This document shows positions 11,538-21,345 of a DNA stretch of 64,000 nucleotides, piece after piece. The notes below the pieces were generated by a model. That model saw only the letters and a list, made by a program, of their open reading frames with translations. It was not told the DNA's origin and did not search any database. The DNA comes from Tricholoma matsutake. Its lineage: Eukaryota > Basidiomycota > Agaricomycetes > Agaricales > Tricholomataceae. The DNA is taken from assembly GCA_026075535.2 (NCBI GenBank), contig AP026543.1, positions 4,464,001 to 4,528,000 on the forward strand. Reading direction: 5' to 3'. Positions within the stretch are counted from its first letter, which is position 1. Each line of letters begins with the position of its first letter. The translations under genes were made by a program, and so were the position numbers.

Positions 11538-11963
11538 TATAAGGGCAACCTAAGCCTCTAGCAAAGGGAAATCCGAAGTTAAAATTATACTACATAATAC
11601 AGGCATTGGGGGCGCACCTAGCAAAGGGAAATCCGAAGAGAAAACTCTAAGGATCCCCTTGCTGATGCCCAGTATATGTGAAGACGACAAAAATCAAATA
11701 TAACCTAAAAATAGAAAAAGGCGGAGATAGGCGGATCAAGGCCGCCGAATGACATCATACCAAGGGGTATGTGTCGGAAGGGGTACTCCGCCTCTAAATA
11801 TAAAAGTGTCAACATATACAAACATGATAGCAAGGGAAAATTAGTAATAAAATCCGGAAAAATCATAGAAAATGAAGAATAGAAGGAAATGAGGTGGGGA
11901 AAAATATGGGACGAACATAAAAAATAGGAAAAACACACAGGGCACCCCCTTAGTCCCCTTACA
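11538..11963 (-). repeat. 3' LTR of the nested Gypsy
   Basis: 426 bp, starting TGTAAGGGG and ending CCCTTATA on the minus strand. It contains a 21-bp direct repeat (11558-11578 and 11618-11638). It matches 17159-17584 at every position I compared. Confidence 0.95.
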
Positions 11964-11974
11964 TCACCCCCTCT

Positions 11975-14900
11975 CTAAGATGCATCGCCCCGATGCATTC
12001 GAAATCGTATACGACCAAAGTCCGTGACTTGAATGCGACGCGGTGCAGCAGTGTGCCGTCGGTGGAATTCCTTGATTAACCGAGGGGCATTTACGTCAGA
12101 CTCTTCGACCCATGAGTTCTCCTCATACCCATAACCCTTCCAATGTACCAAATACTGGAGTTTTCCTCGACGCAAACGGCTGTCCAAGATTGACTCGACT
12201 TCATATTGGGGTTCTCCCTCGATCACTGTAGGTGGTGGTGGTGGGTGTGAATGGCGTCCCGGGAATGGATCTGGGGGAGCTGGAAGCAATTTGACGACAT
12301 GGAAGACAGGATGGAGTCTGGACATGGAGGCTGGGAGGCGTAGACGATAGGCATGTGTTCCAACGCACTTGACAATGGGGAAAGGTCCCAAGAAGCGATG
12401 AGCGAGTTTCTTGGATGGACGTGTAGTGGAGATGTCACTGGAGTCAAGATAAACTCGATCACCAACCTTGTACTGAGGGGTTGGGGAGTGGCGCTGGTTG
12501 TAAAATCGCGCCATGTCGTCCTTCGCCTTTGCTAAGGCTGCCCTTGCCTCCTCCAAGCTATCCCTCATGCGTTCTGTGAACTCATTCACTGTCTCGATGT
12601 GTGAGGGAGTTTGGCGAGGTTCAAATCCCATGCGTGGATGTCGTCCAGTGTCTAAGAGGAAAGGGGTCTGTTGAGTGGAAGCATGGACATGGTTGTTGTA
12701 TCCGAACTCGGCCAAAGGAAGGAGATCATCCCAATCGTCCTGGCGTTCATTGACAAAGAGGCGGATGTACTGCTCCAGTTCCTGGTTGACTCGCTCCATC
12801 TGGCCATCAGTTTGTGGGTGATAAGCAGTTGAAGCGAGGAGTTTGATCCCCAGGAGTCGGTACAGCTCACGAGTGAACTCTGCCATGAACTGAGGGCCAC
12901 GATCCGAGAGGAAGGCACCAGGAAGTCCATGTAACTTCCACACGTGGTGGAGGTAGAGTCGAGCGGCACCTAGGGCACTGACAGTGGTGTGAGTGGGAAT
13001 GAAGTGAGCGCGTTTTCCCACTGAGTCAACTGTGCACATCACCGCATCAAACCCGTTTGACTCTGGCAATTCCACCACAAAGTCGACGCTGACGACATCC
13101 CAACGACTCTCTGGAACAGGAAGAGGGTGTAGCTCACCAATAGGCTTGCGACGAGGGACCTTGGTGCGTAAGCAAAGGTCACAAGTGCGACAATACTGAC
13201 CAATGAGCCGTGACATTTGTGGCCACCAATAGTTCCGTGAGGTGAGCTCCAAGGTCTTCCAGCGTCCGGGGTGGCCAGCAATCTGTGAGTCATGGTGTTG
13301 GGATATGATGCGCCGGCGAAGGTCTGGGTCATTGGGAACATAGATGCGATCCCTGAAATACAACAAGTCCTCCTTTTCAGCCCACTCTGCCGCACGTAAG
13401 GAAAGGGTCGATCCCTTCCTCAGTTCTTTAACAGCTCGGGCGACAACATCCTCATGTAAACCGCTACGGTTTGCGCGACGAATGTCACGTAGAATGTCCC
13501 GCTCCTCGCCCTGGGGTATGATGCCTTCCAGTGCCCGAATGGTGAACAGGTCTGGCTGCAACAGCACAATGTTTTGGTTGTCACCGCTGCCATCCCCATG
13601 GTCTGCACGTCGGGATAGGGCATCGGTCTTCCCCATGCTGCGACCCGGACGGTGGTGCAAGGAGAAGTCGAATCTAGATAGATACAGGGACCAACGAGCT
13701 TGACGACGGTTCAATTTCTTGGCCGTCATGAAGTACTCGAGGTTCTTGTGATCCGTCCAAATTTCCACCTTGTGTTGGGCACCCTCGAGGAAGTGTCGCC
13801 ACTCCTCAAGCGCACGCATTATCGCCAACATCTCCTTGTCATGGATCTCGTAGTTTCTCTCTACAGCACTAAGGCTTTTGGAGTAGAACGCAACAGGATG
13901 CCACTTCTGGTCCTCCGGAGACTGCTGAGACAACACAGCGCCCGTCGCAAAGTCAGAACTGTCGGCTTCTACACGAAAAGGATGCGAATCGTCAGCAAAG
14001 GTAAGGATCGGAGCGGAAGTGACCATCTCCTTAAGCTTTTCGAACGCCTCCTGTTGTGCATTATCCCACCTCCATGCCTCCTTTCCTGTCAAGTCGAACA
14101 GCGGTCATGCATGATGTGAGAAATCCTTGATAAAACGCCGATAAAAATTGATGAAGCCCAGGAAAGACTGCACCTCCTTCTTGTTCGTGGGCGTAGGCCA
14201 AGCTGTGACCCCATTTACCTTGATAGGATCCATCTCCACTTGACCCTCCGAGATAATCAGGCCGAGGTACTCGATCTTGGTCCTTTCGAACTCGCATTTG
14301 TCCTGACGAAGGTAGAGTTTGTACCGTCGAAGTCGCTCTAGGACGAGGCGTGTGATGCGACGGTGCTCTTCAACCGTGCGAGTGAAGATGAGGATGTCGT
14401 CGAGATAGATGCAGACAACGCCTTCGAGGATGAGGTCATGGAAGATGTCATTCATCATGGTCTGAAAGGTGGCAGGGCTATTAGTAAGGCCAAAGAACAT
14501 GACAAGCGGTTCAAAAAGACCACGGTTGGTACGAAAGGCTGCCTTCCACTCATCTCCCTCCTTTATCCTCACATTATTATAGCCCCAACGGACATCGAGC
14601 TTGGTGAAGTATCGGGCTCCACGGAGCTGGTTTACGAGTTCGGAGATGAGGGGTAGTGGGTAGCGATTTTTGACCGTGATGTTGTTGAGTCTTCTGTAGT
14701 CTTGAACCGGTCGAAGTGAGCCATCCTTCTTCTTGACAAAGAAAAAGGGAGAGGCCATGGGTGACTTCGATGGTCGAATACGTCCAGAGGCCAGGTGCTC
14801 GTCGATGAACTGGTCAAGCTGCCGTTGTTCCTCCGGAGAGAGAGGATAGACCTTGCAGGATGAAGGGGTTGCGCCGGGGGTGAGTTCGATCGCGTGATCC

Positions 14901-15877
14901 CATGGCTTACGCGCAGGAAGAGAGTCGAATGACTCCTTGGAGAACACGTCTTCAAACTCATGGAGATGAGGGAGTAAGGAGTTAGTAGAGGATTTAGCAG
15001 CATTGTTTTTGTGGAAGGCCTCGGCGAGGCGTTGGGATATGTTCGATGTGGCACACACCTCATGCGATGAGCGAATTGCAGTGTAGAAGATCCGATCACC
15101 CTCCTCCACTTCCTCTGGGTCCTCATCATCATCATCCGAGTCCGGCATTAGATCAGGAACCCCTTCCAATTCCACTTCAGGTATAGGCAGGGGTCCAGCA
15201 CGACACTTCTGAGTTCGTCGTATTGCCGCCTTCTGTCCACGATGTTCTTGCCTGGCTTCTGTGAAACACGTCCGACAGCGGGATGGACATCGGCTCATGG
15301 TAACCTCCCCGGTGCGCCAGTCGACCTCTGGGTTATGGTCTCGAAGCCATGGATATCCCAAAATTGCCTTTTGCTTTCCTAATTGAGTGACAGCAAAAAG
15401 GGCACGCTCACTATGATCTTTGTAATGGAGAACCAGGTCTGCAACCTCTCGGATGGCACCAGCTTCATTTGGGGATCCATCCACGTTATATACAGGTATC
15501 GGACGTGAGAGTGAGCGAGTATTTAGACGATGTTGTTGTACCAGATGGGAATCGATGAAGAGACCAGTCGCACCAGAGTCCAGGAGCGCAGAAACACCGA
15601 GTATCTGTCCAGTGTCGGTCGTCTGCAGTTTGATGGCTAGGTTTAAGGAATGTGCAGAGGGAGTGGATGCCACAATATACTTGCGTGGTAGTTTACGCTC
15701 CCATGATTTAATTTTGGGACGTGGAGTAGAAGGAGAGACGGGGAGAGCAGGTACGTCTTTAGCCAACTTCGAAGGGTCAGAGAGGGGAGCAGTCACAGAA
15801 ATGGATTCATTCTCCAGGGATTCAACTGACAAGACTTCAAAGCGGTTATGGACAGGCAGTGAGGGCGTATGATTCAC
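11975..15877 (-). pseudogene. pol: Gypsy Gag-Pol polyprotein, Pol part, one nonsense codon
   Basis: The protease has LLDSGATGLFID (catalytic Asp near residue 100). The reverse transcriptase has RRLNNITVKNRYPLP and the active site C-I-Y-L-D-D near residues 489-494. RNase H shows FYSKSL, YEIHDKEMLA and WTDHKNLEYF. The integrase zinc finger reads H-H...C-R-T-C-D-L-C, with core motifs VDFVVELP, LSDRGPQF and AYHPQTDGQMERVN. The chromodomain starts EVESILDSRLRRGKLQYLVHWKGYG. The frame starts at GTG 15877 and is interrupted once, at TGA 14105-14107 after FIKDFSHHA, where relatives have Arg (CGA). Total length is about 1300 residues, normal for the family. Without the stop it would be a complete Pol. 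Confidence 0.93.
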
Positions 15878-16992
15878 TCGCTGCGAATAGGAAAATCCTG
15901 CTCCTCTACAACTTCCAGCTTAACCTCCTCTGCAACTTGATCCTTCGCTTCCTCAACATCTACAAGTGCCAACAGATCTTGCAGGAGTTCGTCTCGTCCC
16001 TCGGGGGTGAGCATGCGGATATCCTGACGATGGGGACATGCTCCAGCCCTGTGTCCAGGTTCCCCACAACGGTAGCAGAGATCCAACTTACGTGCACGGC
16101 TGCGGGCTGCATCAACATCCATTGGTACTGGGATATTGACGGCTGGTGTGGGAGTGTGACGAGCAGGAATGGGGTTAGGGCGGGGAAGGCTTCGATTGAA
16201 GGTGTAGGGTGTATGAGTGGTAGTTGGAGCACGGAATGCAGCATTAAACGCCGCATTTGTGAGTCGGTTCTCATCACAGAGTGAAGCAGCTTCATACCAA
16301 GCAAGGATATCATCGTCCGCTGGGCGCCCTTCCAACATCTGTGCAATCTGGTCCTGAATTTCTCGGTTGAGCCCCCGTCGGAACTTCACCACCACTGGTA
16401 ACCCACTCCCATACCCTGCCATGTCCACCAAATCCTTGAACTCATCGATATAGTCGTCCACGGATCGACGTCCCTGGTGGTAAGTGGATGACTCAAGTCG
16501 TGTCACTGCTCGGTGGCGTTCATTGAGGGGGCAGAAGTGGCGTACGAACTCAGCTCGAAAGTCACCCCAAGTGGAGAAAGGTAGAGAACCGAGTTCTTTA
16601 GTTTGACGTAGGATACGGTCCACATAGAGATAGGCGCGTTCAGATTTCATGTATGTGAAGGCCCAATAAATTTTTGCAGCCTCATCGACGAATTGATGCG
16701 ACTGGAGACTAATGTATAACTCACAGGAATTAAGGAATGCACGTCCCTGCGCACGTGCACCATTAAATTCGGCGGGGGGGGACGGTTTGATCTGGGCACA
16801 TTCCTTAGTGGACGTGTTTGGCAAAACATCGTTGTTGGGTGCGCTTGGAGTCGTGAAGGGGGAACTATTAGTCGTAGGGTTAGCCTGGAGGGTCCTAACG
16901 AAGTTTTCAATCGTAGATTTAAGCGAGTCGATTTGCACGCGCATTCCGGAAACGTCGCTTTCAAGCGCGTTGAAGCGTTCTGATGCGTCCAT
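15874..16992 (-). CDS. gag: Gypsy Gag with CCHC zinc knuckle
   Basis: 372 residues from the ATG at 16992. The N-terminus is a short coiled coil (heptads around MRVQIDSLKSTIENF), followed by the capsid-like retrotransposon gag domain (WGDFRAEFVRHFCPLNERHRA, DDYIDEFKDLVDMAG). The knuckle C-x2-C-x4-H-x4-C is at residues 306-319 (CYRCGEPGHRAGAC). Its stop overlaps the first codon of Pol by three bases in the minus-1 frame, so Pol is made either by a minus-1 shift or by re-initiation. I see no classical slippery heptamer. The frame is intact. Confidence 0.92.
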   Translation of the reverse strand: MDASERFNALESDVSGMRVQIDSLKSTIENFVRTLQANPTTNSSPFTTPSAPNNDVLPNTSTKECAQIKPSPPAEFNGARAQGRAFLNSCELYISLQSHQFVDEAAKIYWAFTYMKSERAYLYVDRILRQTKELGSLPFSTWGDFRAEFVRHFCPLNERHRAVTRLESSTYHQGRRSVDDYIDEFKDLVDMAGYGSGLPVVVKFRRGLNREIQDQIAQMLEGRPADDDILAWYEAASLCDENRLTNAAFNAAFRAPTTTHTPYTFNRSLPRPNPIPARHTPTPAVNIPVPMDVDAARSRARKLDLCYRCGEPGHRAGACPHRQDIRMLTPEGRDELLQDLLALVDVEEAKDQVAEEVKLEVVEEQDFPIRSE

Positions 16993-17136
16993 GTCGCTAG
17001 GGGGCGCGTTTGGCGAAAATGGCGGCGCAATAAAGGCGAGAGTATCTGGAACGGTGTGTAGGGACTCTGTGGAGCTTTGGGAAGCGTCGTCCAGTCCGTA
17101 CCTGCCTATTTTGGGCAGCGCGTTCGCGATTTTCGG

Positions 17137-17158
17137 GCCTTAGGGGAGAGTTTTCTAC
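17137..17158 (-). promoter_or_regulatory. Candidate self-priming site of the nested Gypsy
   Basis: The primer-binding position, just inside the 5' LTR, reads AGAAAACTCT on the minus strand (17156-17147), then CCCC, then TAAGG. The LTR itself carries the exact complement AGAGTTTTCT at 17269-17260, preceded by CCTTA. The transcript could fold and prime on itself, as known for Tf1 and its sushi relatives. A TATA-like ATATAC lies about 25 nt upstream of the LTR copy (17293-17299), which would place the RNA 5' end at the primer sequence. This fits the Tf1 geometry. Confidence 0.6.
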
Positions 17159-17584
17159 TATAAGGGCAACCTAAGCCTCTAGCAAAGGGAAATCCGAAGT
17201 TAAAATTATACTACATAATACAGGCATTGGGGGCGCACCTAGCAAAGGGAAATCCGAAGAGAAAACTCTAAGGATCCCCTTGCTGATGCCCAGTATATGT
17301 GAAGACGACAAAAATCAAATATAACCTAAAAATAGAAAAAGGCGGAGATAGGCGGATCAAGGCCGCCGAATGACATCATACCAAGGGGTATGTGTCGGAA
17401 GGGGTACTCCGCCTCTAAATATAAAAGTGTCAACATATACAAACATGATAGCAAGGGAAAATTAGTAATAAAATCCGGAAAAATCATAGAAAATGAAGAA
17501 TAGAAGGAAATGAGGTGGGGAAAAATATGGGACGAACATAAAAAATAGGAAAAACACACAGGGCACCCCCTTAGTCCCCTTACA
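17159..17584 (-). repeat. 5' LTR of the nested Gypsy
   Basis: 426 bp, identical by eye to 11538-11963. It holds the presumed promoter (TATA-like near 17295) and the self-complementary primer segment at 17260-17269. Confidence 0.95.
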
Positions 17585-18430
17585 ATGAGCGAGTACTCAG
17601 CATCATCTACAATTTTGAATCCTCCGCTGTGCAAGCATGGGTCTCCTGCATCATGACCAACTCATCGAACTTTCCTTCGTGGAGTTCATGATTGAGTTCA
17701 AGACAAAGTTCCTCCCTGCAAATTGGAAGGACGACCTGATTGCGACACAGATTGCAATGCAAAGCATGCAGGCTTTCCTCACCTGGACTGAAGCTACCCA
17801 TGAAGCAAACACTGAGCTTGGCATTGCAAAATCAGACTACCACATCCCTGAAGACTGCCTTCATGCACATTTTGTCCCACGACTCTCGCCGATGCTGAAG
17901 AACTCTTACAATGCAAACAACACGCATGGCACCCTAGATGCCATCACAGACCTAGAAGCATGGATTCAGTAAGTACATCTCCTAGATATAGAGAATCACA
18001 ACAAGCAAGAAGAATGGGTGAAGATTGCGATGGCGGCAGCATGCAACAATGCAAAGAACTTGGGAGTGCGAGGTGCAGTTTCAGCAGTGATCATGAACAG
18101 AACAACTGCAGCCACAAATGCTGGTGGAAACACAGCAAAAACTCCTGGAGTGCTCACCAGCATGACAAACACTGTCCAACCTTTCACTGTTAAGCTTACA
18201 CAGTTGGAACATGATCTTCTGAAGGCTCACTGAGGTTGTTTCCATTGCAGATTGTTTTATGCAGGGCACTACTCACTGGAATGCCCACTTGGAACCAATG
18301 GCAGACCTACCCCTGAGGCTTGTAAGAACGTCACTCTCGCAGCAGCGCTGAAAGCCAAGGCCACTTATGAAGGGAACCTGCTGACCGTAGTGGCCACAGT
18401 TTTTGGAGAGAGCAGCAATGATGGGGTGGA
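17585..18430 (+). pseudogene. Gypsy Gag, C-terminal part (outer element)
   Basis: Capsid-like sequence (NFESSAVQAW, EFKTKFLPANWKDD) continues the gag cut at 11537. A frameshift lies near 17680. The zinc knuckle is CFHCRLFYAGHYSLEC (C-x2-C-x6-H-x4-C as read here) at about 18237-18284. A TGA at 18231-18233 stands just before it, where relatives have Arg or Glu. The frame then runs into integrase sequence near 18440 with no protease or reverse transcriptase between. Confidence 0.75.
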
Positions 18431-19446
18431 CATCCAGATAACACCATGCAGAATGGACATGACTGCAGAAGATTTTGCCACACTGTTTTTTGACCGGTGG
18501 TACTGCAAAAATGGGTGCCCTTTAAAAATTATCAGTGATTGTGATAAGCTGTTTGTCTCAAATTTTTGGAAAGCACTTATGAAACTAGCAGGAGTAAAAC
18601 ACAGGCTGTTGATGGCATATCACCCAGAAACAGATGGGTCATCAGAGTGGACAAACAAGACAGTGGTGCAGTGCCTGCACTTCCATGTCAAATGCAGCCA
18701 GAAGGGTTGGGCAAAAGCTTTGCCCAAAGTGCATTTCGATATTATGAATACTGTGAATGCATCAACACAGGTCTCCCCTTTCATGCTAAAAATGGGGAGG
18801 TCACCGCAAGTGTTGCCACCTCTGGCTGGGACAGGGGTTGGGGAGGGGACAACAGAACCAGAAGAAGCAGCGCGTGCTCAGAGTCTGGTTGAGAATGTCA
18901 ACGAGGAGGTAGAGGCTGCAAAAGATTGTCTCCTAGCTGCAAAAATATCCCAAGCACATCACGCAAACAAAGATCAATCGGTTGACCCGGAGTTCAAGGT
19001 TGGGGACCAGGTTATGTTGGAGACAGCGCATCGCAGGAGGGAATATATGCAAAAGAAAAGTGGGAGGGTGGCAAAATTCATGCCTCAGTGGGATGGTCCG
19101 TACAAGGTGATGGAAGCCTTTCCAAGTTCGTCAACATACAAGCTACAACTGCCAGGAATGTGTGGAGCTTACCCAACATATCACGTATCACACTTGAAGC
19201 TCCATGTGGAAAATGACGACAATCTTTTTCTGGACAGAAAGATGGAGAAACCAGGACTGATCATAACTGCAAATGGGTCAACATGAGTCCTTTGTCGAGC
19301 AGATATTGGACGAGAGACTGTGGGGGAGGGGAAAGCAGTACCTGGTGAGGTGGCAGGGGTATGGACCAGGTGCGGACTTGTGGTTGCCTAGGTCAGAGAT
19401 GTTGGAGACAGAGGCCTTGGACATGTGGGAGACAAGAGCGCAGTGA
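18252..19446 (+). pseudogene. Gypsy integrase C-terminal half and chromodomain (outer element)
   Basis: From about 18450 the frame reads MTAEDFATLFFDRWYCKNG, IISDCDKLFVSNFWKAL and AYHPETDGSSEWTNK. This is the integrase core from just after the first catalytic Asp; the second Asp lies in SDCDKLF. A linker follows, with VGDQVMLETAHRR and FMPQWDGPYKVMEAF. At 19273, in the next frame, a chromodomain follows (EQILDERLWGRGKQYLVRWQGYG...LPRSEM) and ends at TGA 19444-19446. The one-base frame change near 19270 separates integrase and chromodomain. The enzyme half is therefore missing, but the chromatin-targeting half is well kept. Confidence 0.88.
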
Positions 19447-19475
19447 GGATGGAAATTTTTTGGAATGGGTGAGAG

Positions 19476-19688
19476 TGTAAGAGAACCTCTTCTCTTACAA
19501 TGTGATCAACAGCTTCCCTCCACGCAACATCTCCATCAATGTGATCACATGATATATTACACACTAATCACATGACATAGTTCATTAGATACATGAACAA
19601 CTTGTATTGTAGAGTATTCTTCCTTGAAGCGACACCATGTTCATCACAGCTTGTCCTCTTGAGTGTTGGGAGCATATACTCCCTTCCA
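19476..19688 (+). repeat. Right LTR of the outer Gypsy
   Basis: 213 bp, differing from the left LTR by two transitions (CACGCAACA for CACGCGACA, and CATCAATG for CATTAATG). It is followed by the target duplication CATAG. Confidence 0.93.
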
Positions 19689-19693
19689 CATAG

Positions 19694-20423
19694 CTGAGTT
19701 TCCATCGAAGTTGACCTAGGTATTTGGGTTTTGAGTTTTTTCAAAGTTTTTTAGCTTTTTCAAGTTTTCAGAGGGTTTCCAGTGTTTACAAAACCTGAAA
19801 AACTAAATGGACGGAATCCTGATGTTGTCTGGACTCAGTGTAATTCCAAGGCAGACAAAGCCCCTCACAGACCACTTGCCCTCAAGCAACTTGTCACACA
19901 AGCAATGTGTAGGTAGGCATAATAATTTCAATTACTCACAGTATGGGGTTCATGGGTCCATATACATGGAAGAACTCATGGTGGTGGAAATGAGGTAGAA
20001 AATAATCACAACCTAGCCCACTTATATACCTCCACAGAAGCTGATGAGGTTCAAGACCTTGAGGCTGAGGAGACTCAGAAGGAATGCTCACTCAGCCTTG
20101 GCCCTTGACACTTGTTCTCACTTGAAGAATACTTACCTGAGTACTTGGCTGAGTGAGCATCAGTACTAAGTAGCATTATGCTACTCCAATAAGGTTTGTA
20201 CAATGTATGTGAACAGATCATGACTGCAATTTTAGGTCAAGGAGAATGGTTCACTGTTTCACAATAATTTAGTAAAATTAACAAATTGGTTGACATCAAA
20301 TTAGTAAGCACAACATACCATATATGGGAATAACATACCCAATATGGCAGGAGGGGGTGGGGAGGGGGGTCTGAGAGGTGGCTTGAAAAAAAAAATGAGT
20401 GGATATATGAATTTCGGGTCCTG
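19694..20423. other. Right subterminal region of the DNA transposon, no gene
   Basis: T-rich and AT-rich sequence with no supported reading frame. It continues the DNA-transposon sequence interrupted at 10641. The right terminal repeat follows at 20424. Confidence 0.5.
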
Positions 20424-20436
20424 ACACCCCCTTGCA
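20424..20436. repeat. Right terminal inverted repeat of the Plavaka-type element
   Basis: ACACCCCCTTGCA, the exact complement of 4362-4374, followed by TTGA. It is preceded by GGGTCCTG, which partly mirrors the bases inside the left end. Confidence 0.65.
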
Positions 20437-20920
20437 TTGATGGCAAATTCCCAACCCAAATCATGTGTTATCGGAAAACCCGCCGACAAGCTCAGAAATA
20501 TGTTTTTTCCCAACCTATTAGAAAGACCACGTGACATCCATTTGGTTATGGAAATTTATATAGATGAATGATTGTCTTCACTCTATACTACAAGATGGCT
20601 TGCCAGGCTAGATTTCTACCTTGCCGATGCCAGTGTGTGACTTCCATAAGCTTTGAGAGTAAAATATGCGACCAATCTTGATTCAGAATCCTACTTGAGC
20701 AGATATTTTATTCTATCTGCTAAACAATAAGCCATGTGTCATGGATAAAAAACTATCTGGTTCAGATAAAGCTTTCTGGGCTAAAAATCTCAGAAGCTTG
20801 AATATTGCATATCAAACTTACATCAAGGGAGAGATGAGTGGATAGTTAATTATGTAATGGTGAAAGAGCCGAATTTGGATGAAATGTGATTTATTCACAT
20901 CAAAAATAATCTACTTATTA

Positions 20921-21018
20921 GAGCGTATCTGCAACTCTAGTTTTTCATGAATATAAGTAAAAGGATTTTTTTTTATGATCCCTATACGTTGATTGGAGCT
21001 CCAGTTGCAGTTACGCTC
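20921..21018. mobile_element. Small MITE with mariner-like ends
   Basis: A 98-bp unit starts GAGCGTATCTGCAACT and ends with the near complement AGTTGCAGTTACGCTC (one mismatch in the 16 bases). TA lies on both sides (20919-20920 and 21019-21020), the target site of Tc1/mariner transposons. It has no coding capacity. The surrounding 20441-21345 is otherwise AT-rich intergenic DNA with no gene seen. Confidence 0.6.
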
Positions 21019-21345
21019 TATTGACGTCTATCGAGGGGCCTACCCTACGTACGCAAGAATCATACATCAATATTGAACCAAGATCGATGTATATGCATTT
21101 CAAAATTTCAATTGAAGATAGATAGCGTTGCCAGGGCACAACAGCGAATATCTACGACCGGGCGTGCCTCTTACTGCCTACGTCATTGGTTGCTCGCGGT
21201 TGTAGAAATTTGTGGTACAAGGTCGAAATATAGATACAGATTCCTAGATATCCAAGACACTATATGTAGGCGTAGCCTCGTAGGGAGCTCGCACCGTTGC
21301 GGTGATGATGGTGTGGAGCCATGGGACAGAATTTGATCCTTGATT

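Larger units (their letters stand above)
11538..17584 (-). mobile_element. Chromodomain Gypsy (Tf1/sushi-like chromovirus), nearly intact
   Basis: The 426-bp LTRs at 11538-11963 and 17159-17584 are identical by eye. They are flanked by the perfect duplication ATGAG (11533-11537 and 17585-17589). Read on the minus strand, gag (16992-15874) is followed by one Pol frame (15877-11975). Pol has protease, reverse transcriptase, RNase H, integrase and a C-terminal chromodomain, the chromovirus order. The only defect seen is one TGA at 14105-14107. The polypurine tract (AGAGAGGGGG on the minus strand, about 11965-11974) abuts the 3' LTR. The element sits inside the gag of another Gypsy, so it is the youngest layer. 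Confidence 0.96.
10642..19688 (+). mobile_element. Gypsy LTR retrotransposon, internally deleted, split by a second Gypsy
   Basis: The 213-bp LTRs at 10642-10854 and 19476-19688 differ at two positions (both transitions). The target duplication CATAG is perfect (10637-10641 and 19689-19693). The plus-strand interior has gag (from 11158, resuming at 17585 after the nested element), a zinc knuckle at 18237-18284, then directly the second half of integrase and a chromodomain. Protease, reverse transcriptase, RNase H and the integrase N-terminus are absent. Without the nested insert the element is only about 3 kb. A purine-rich tract (GGAATGGGTGAGAG) precedes the right LTR as a polypurine tract. 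Confidence 0.93.
4362..20436. mobile_element. Plavaka-type DNA transposon carrying nested retrotransposons
   Basis: The ends are a 13-bp perfect inverted repeat, TGCAAGGGGGTGT at 4362-4374 and its complement at 20424-20436; a few further matched positions follow. TTGA flanks both ends (4358-4361 and 20437-20440), a possible 4-bp target duplication. Inside are a Plavaka transposase pseudogene (minus), a cargo gene (plus) and a 9-kb retrotransposon insertion. Without that insertion the element is about 7 kb. The transposase family assignment is firm. The boundaries are my inference from one inverted repeat pair separated by 16 kb. Confidence 0.66.

Noticed and set aside
12353..12535. Several plus-strand frames inside the nested Gypsy
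   Set aside because: They are shadows of the long minus-strand Pol, which has all catalytic motifs.
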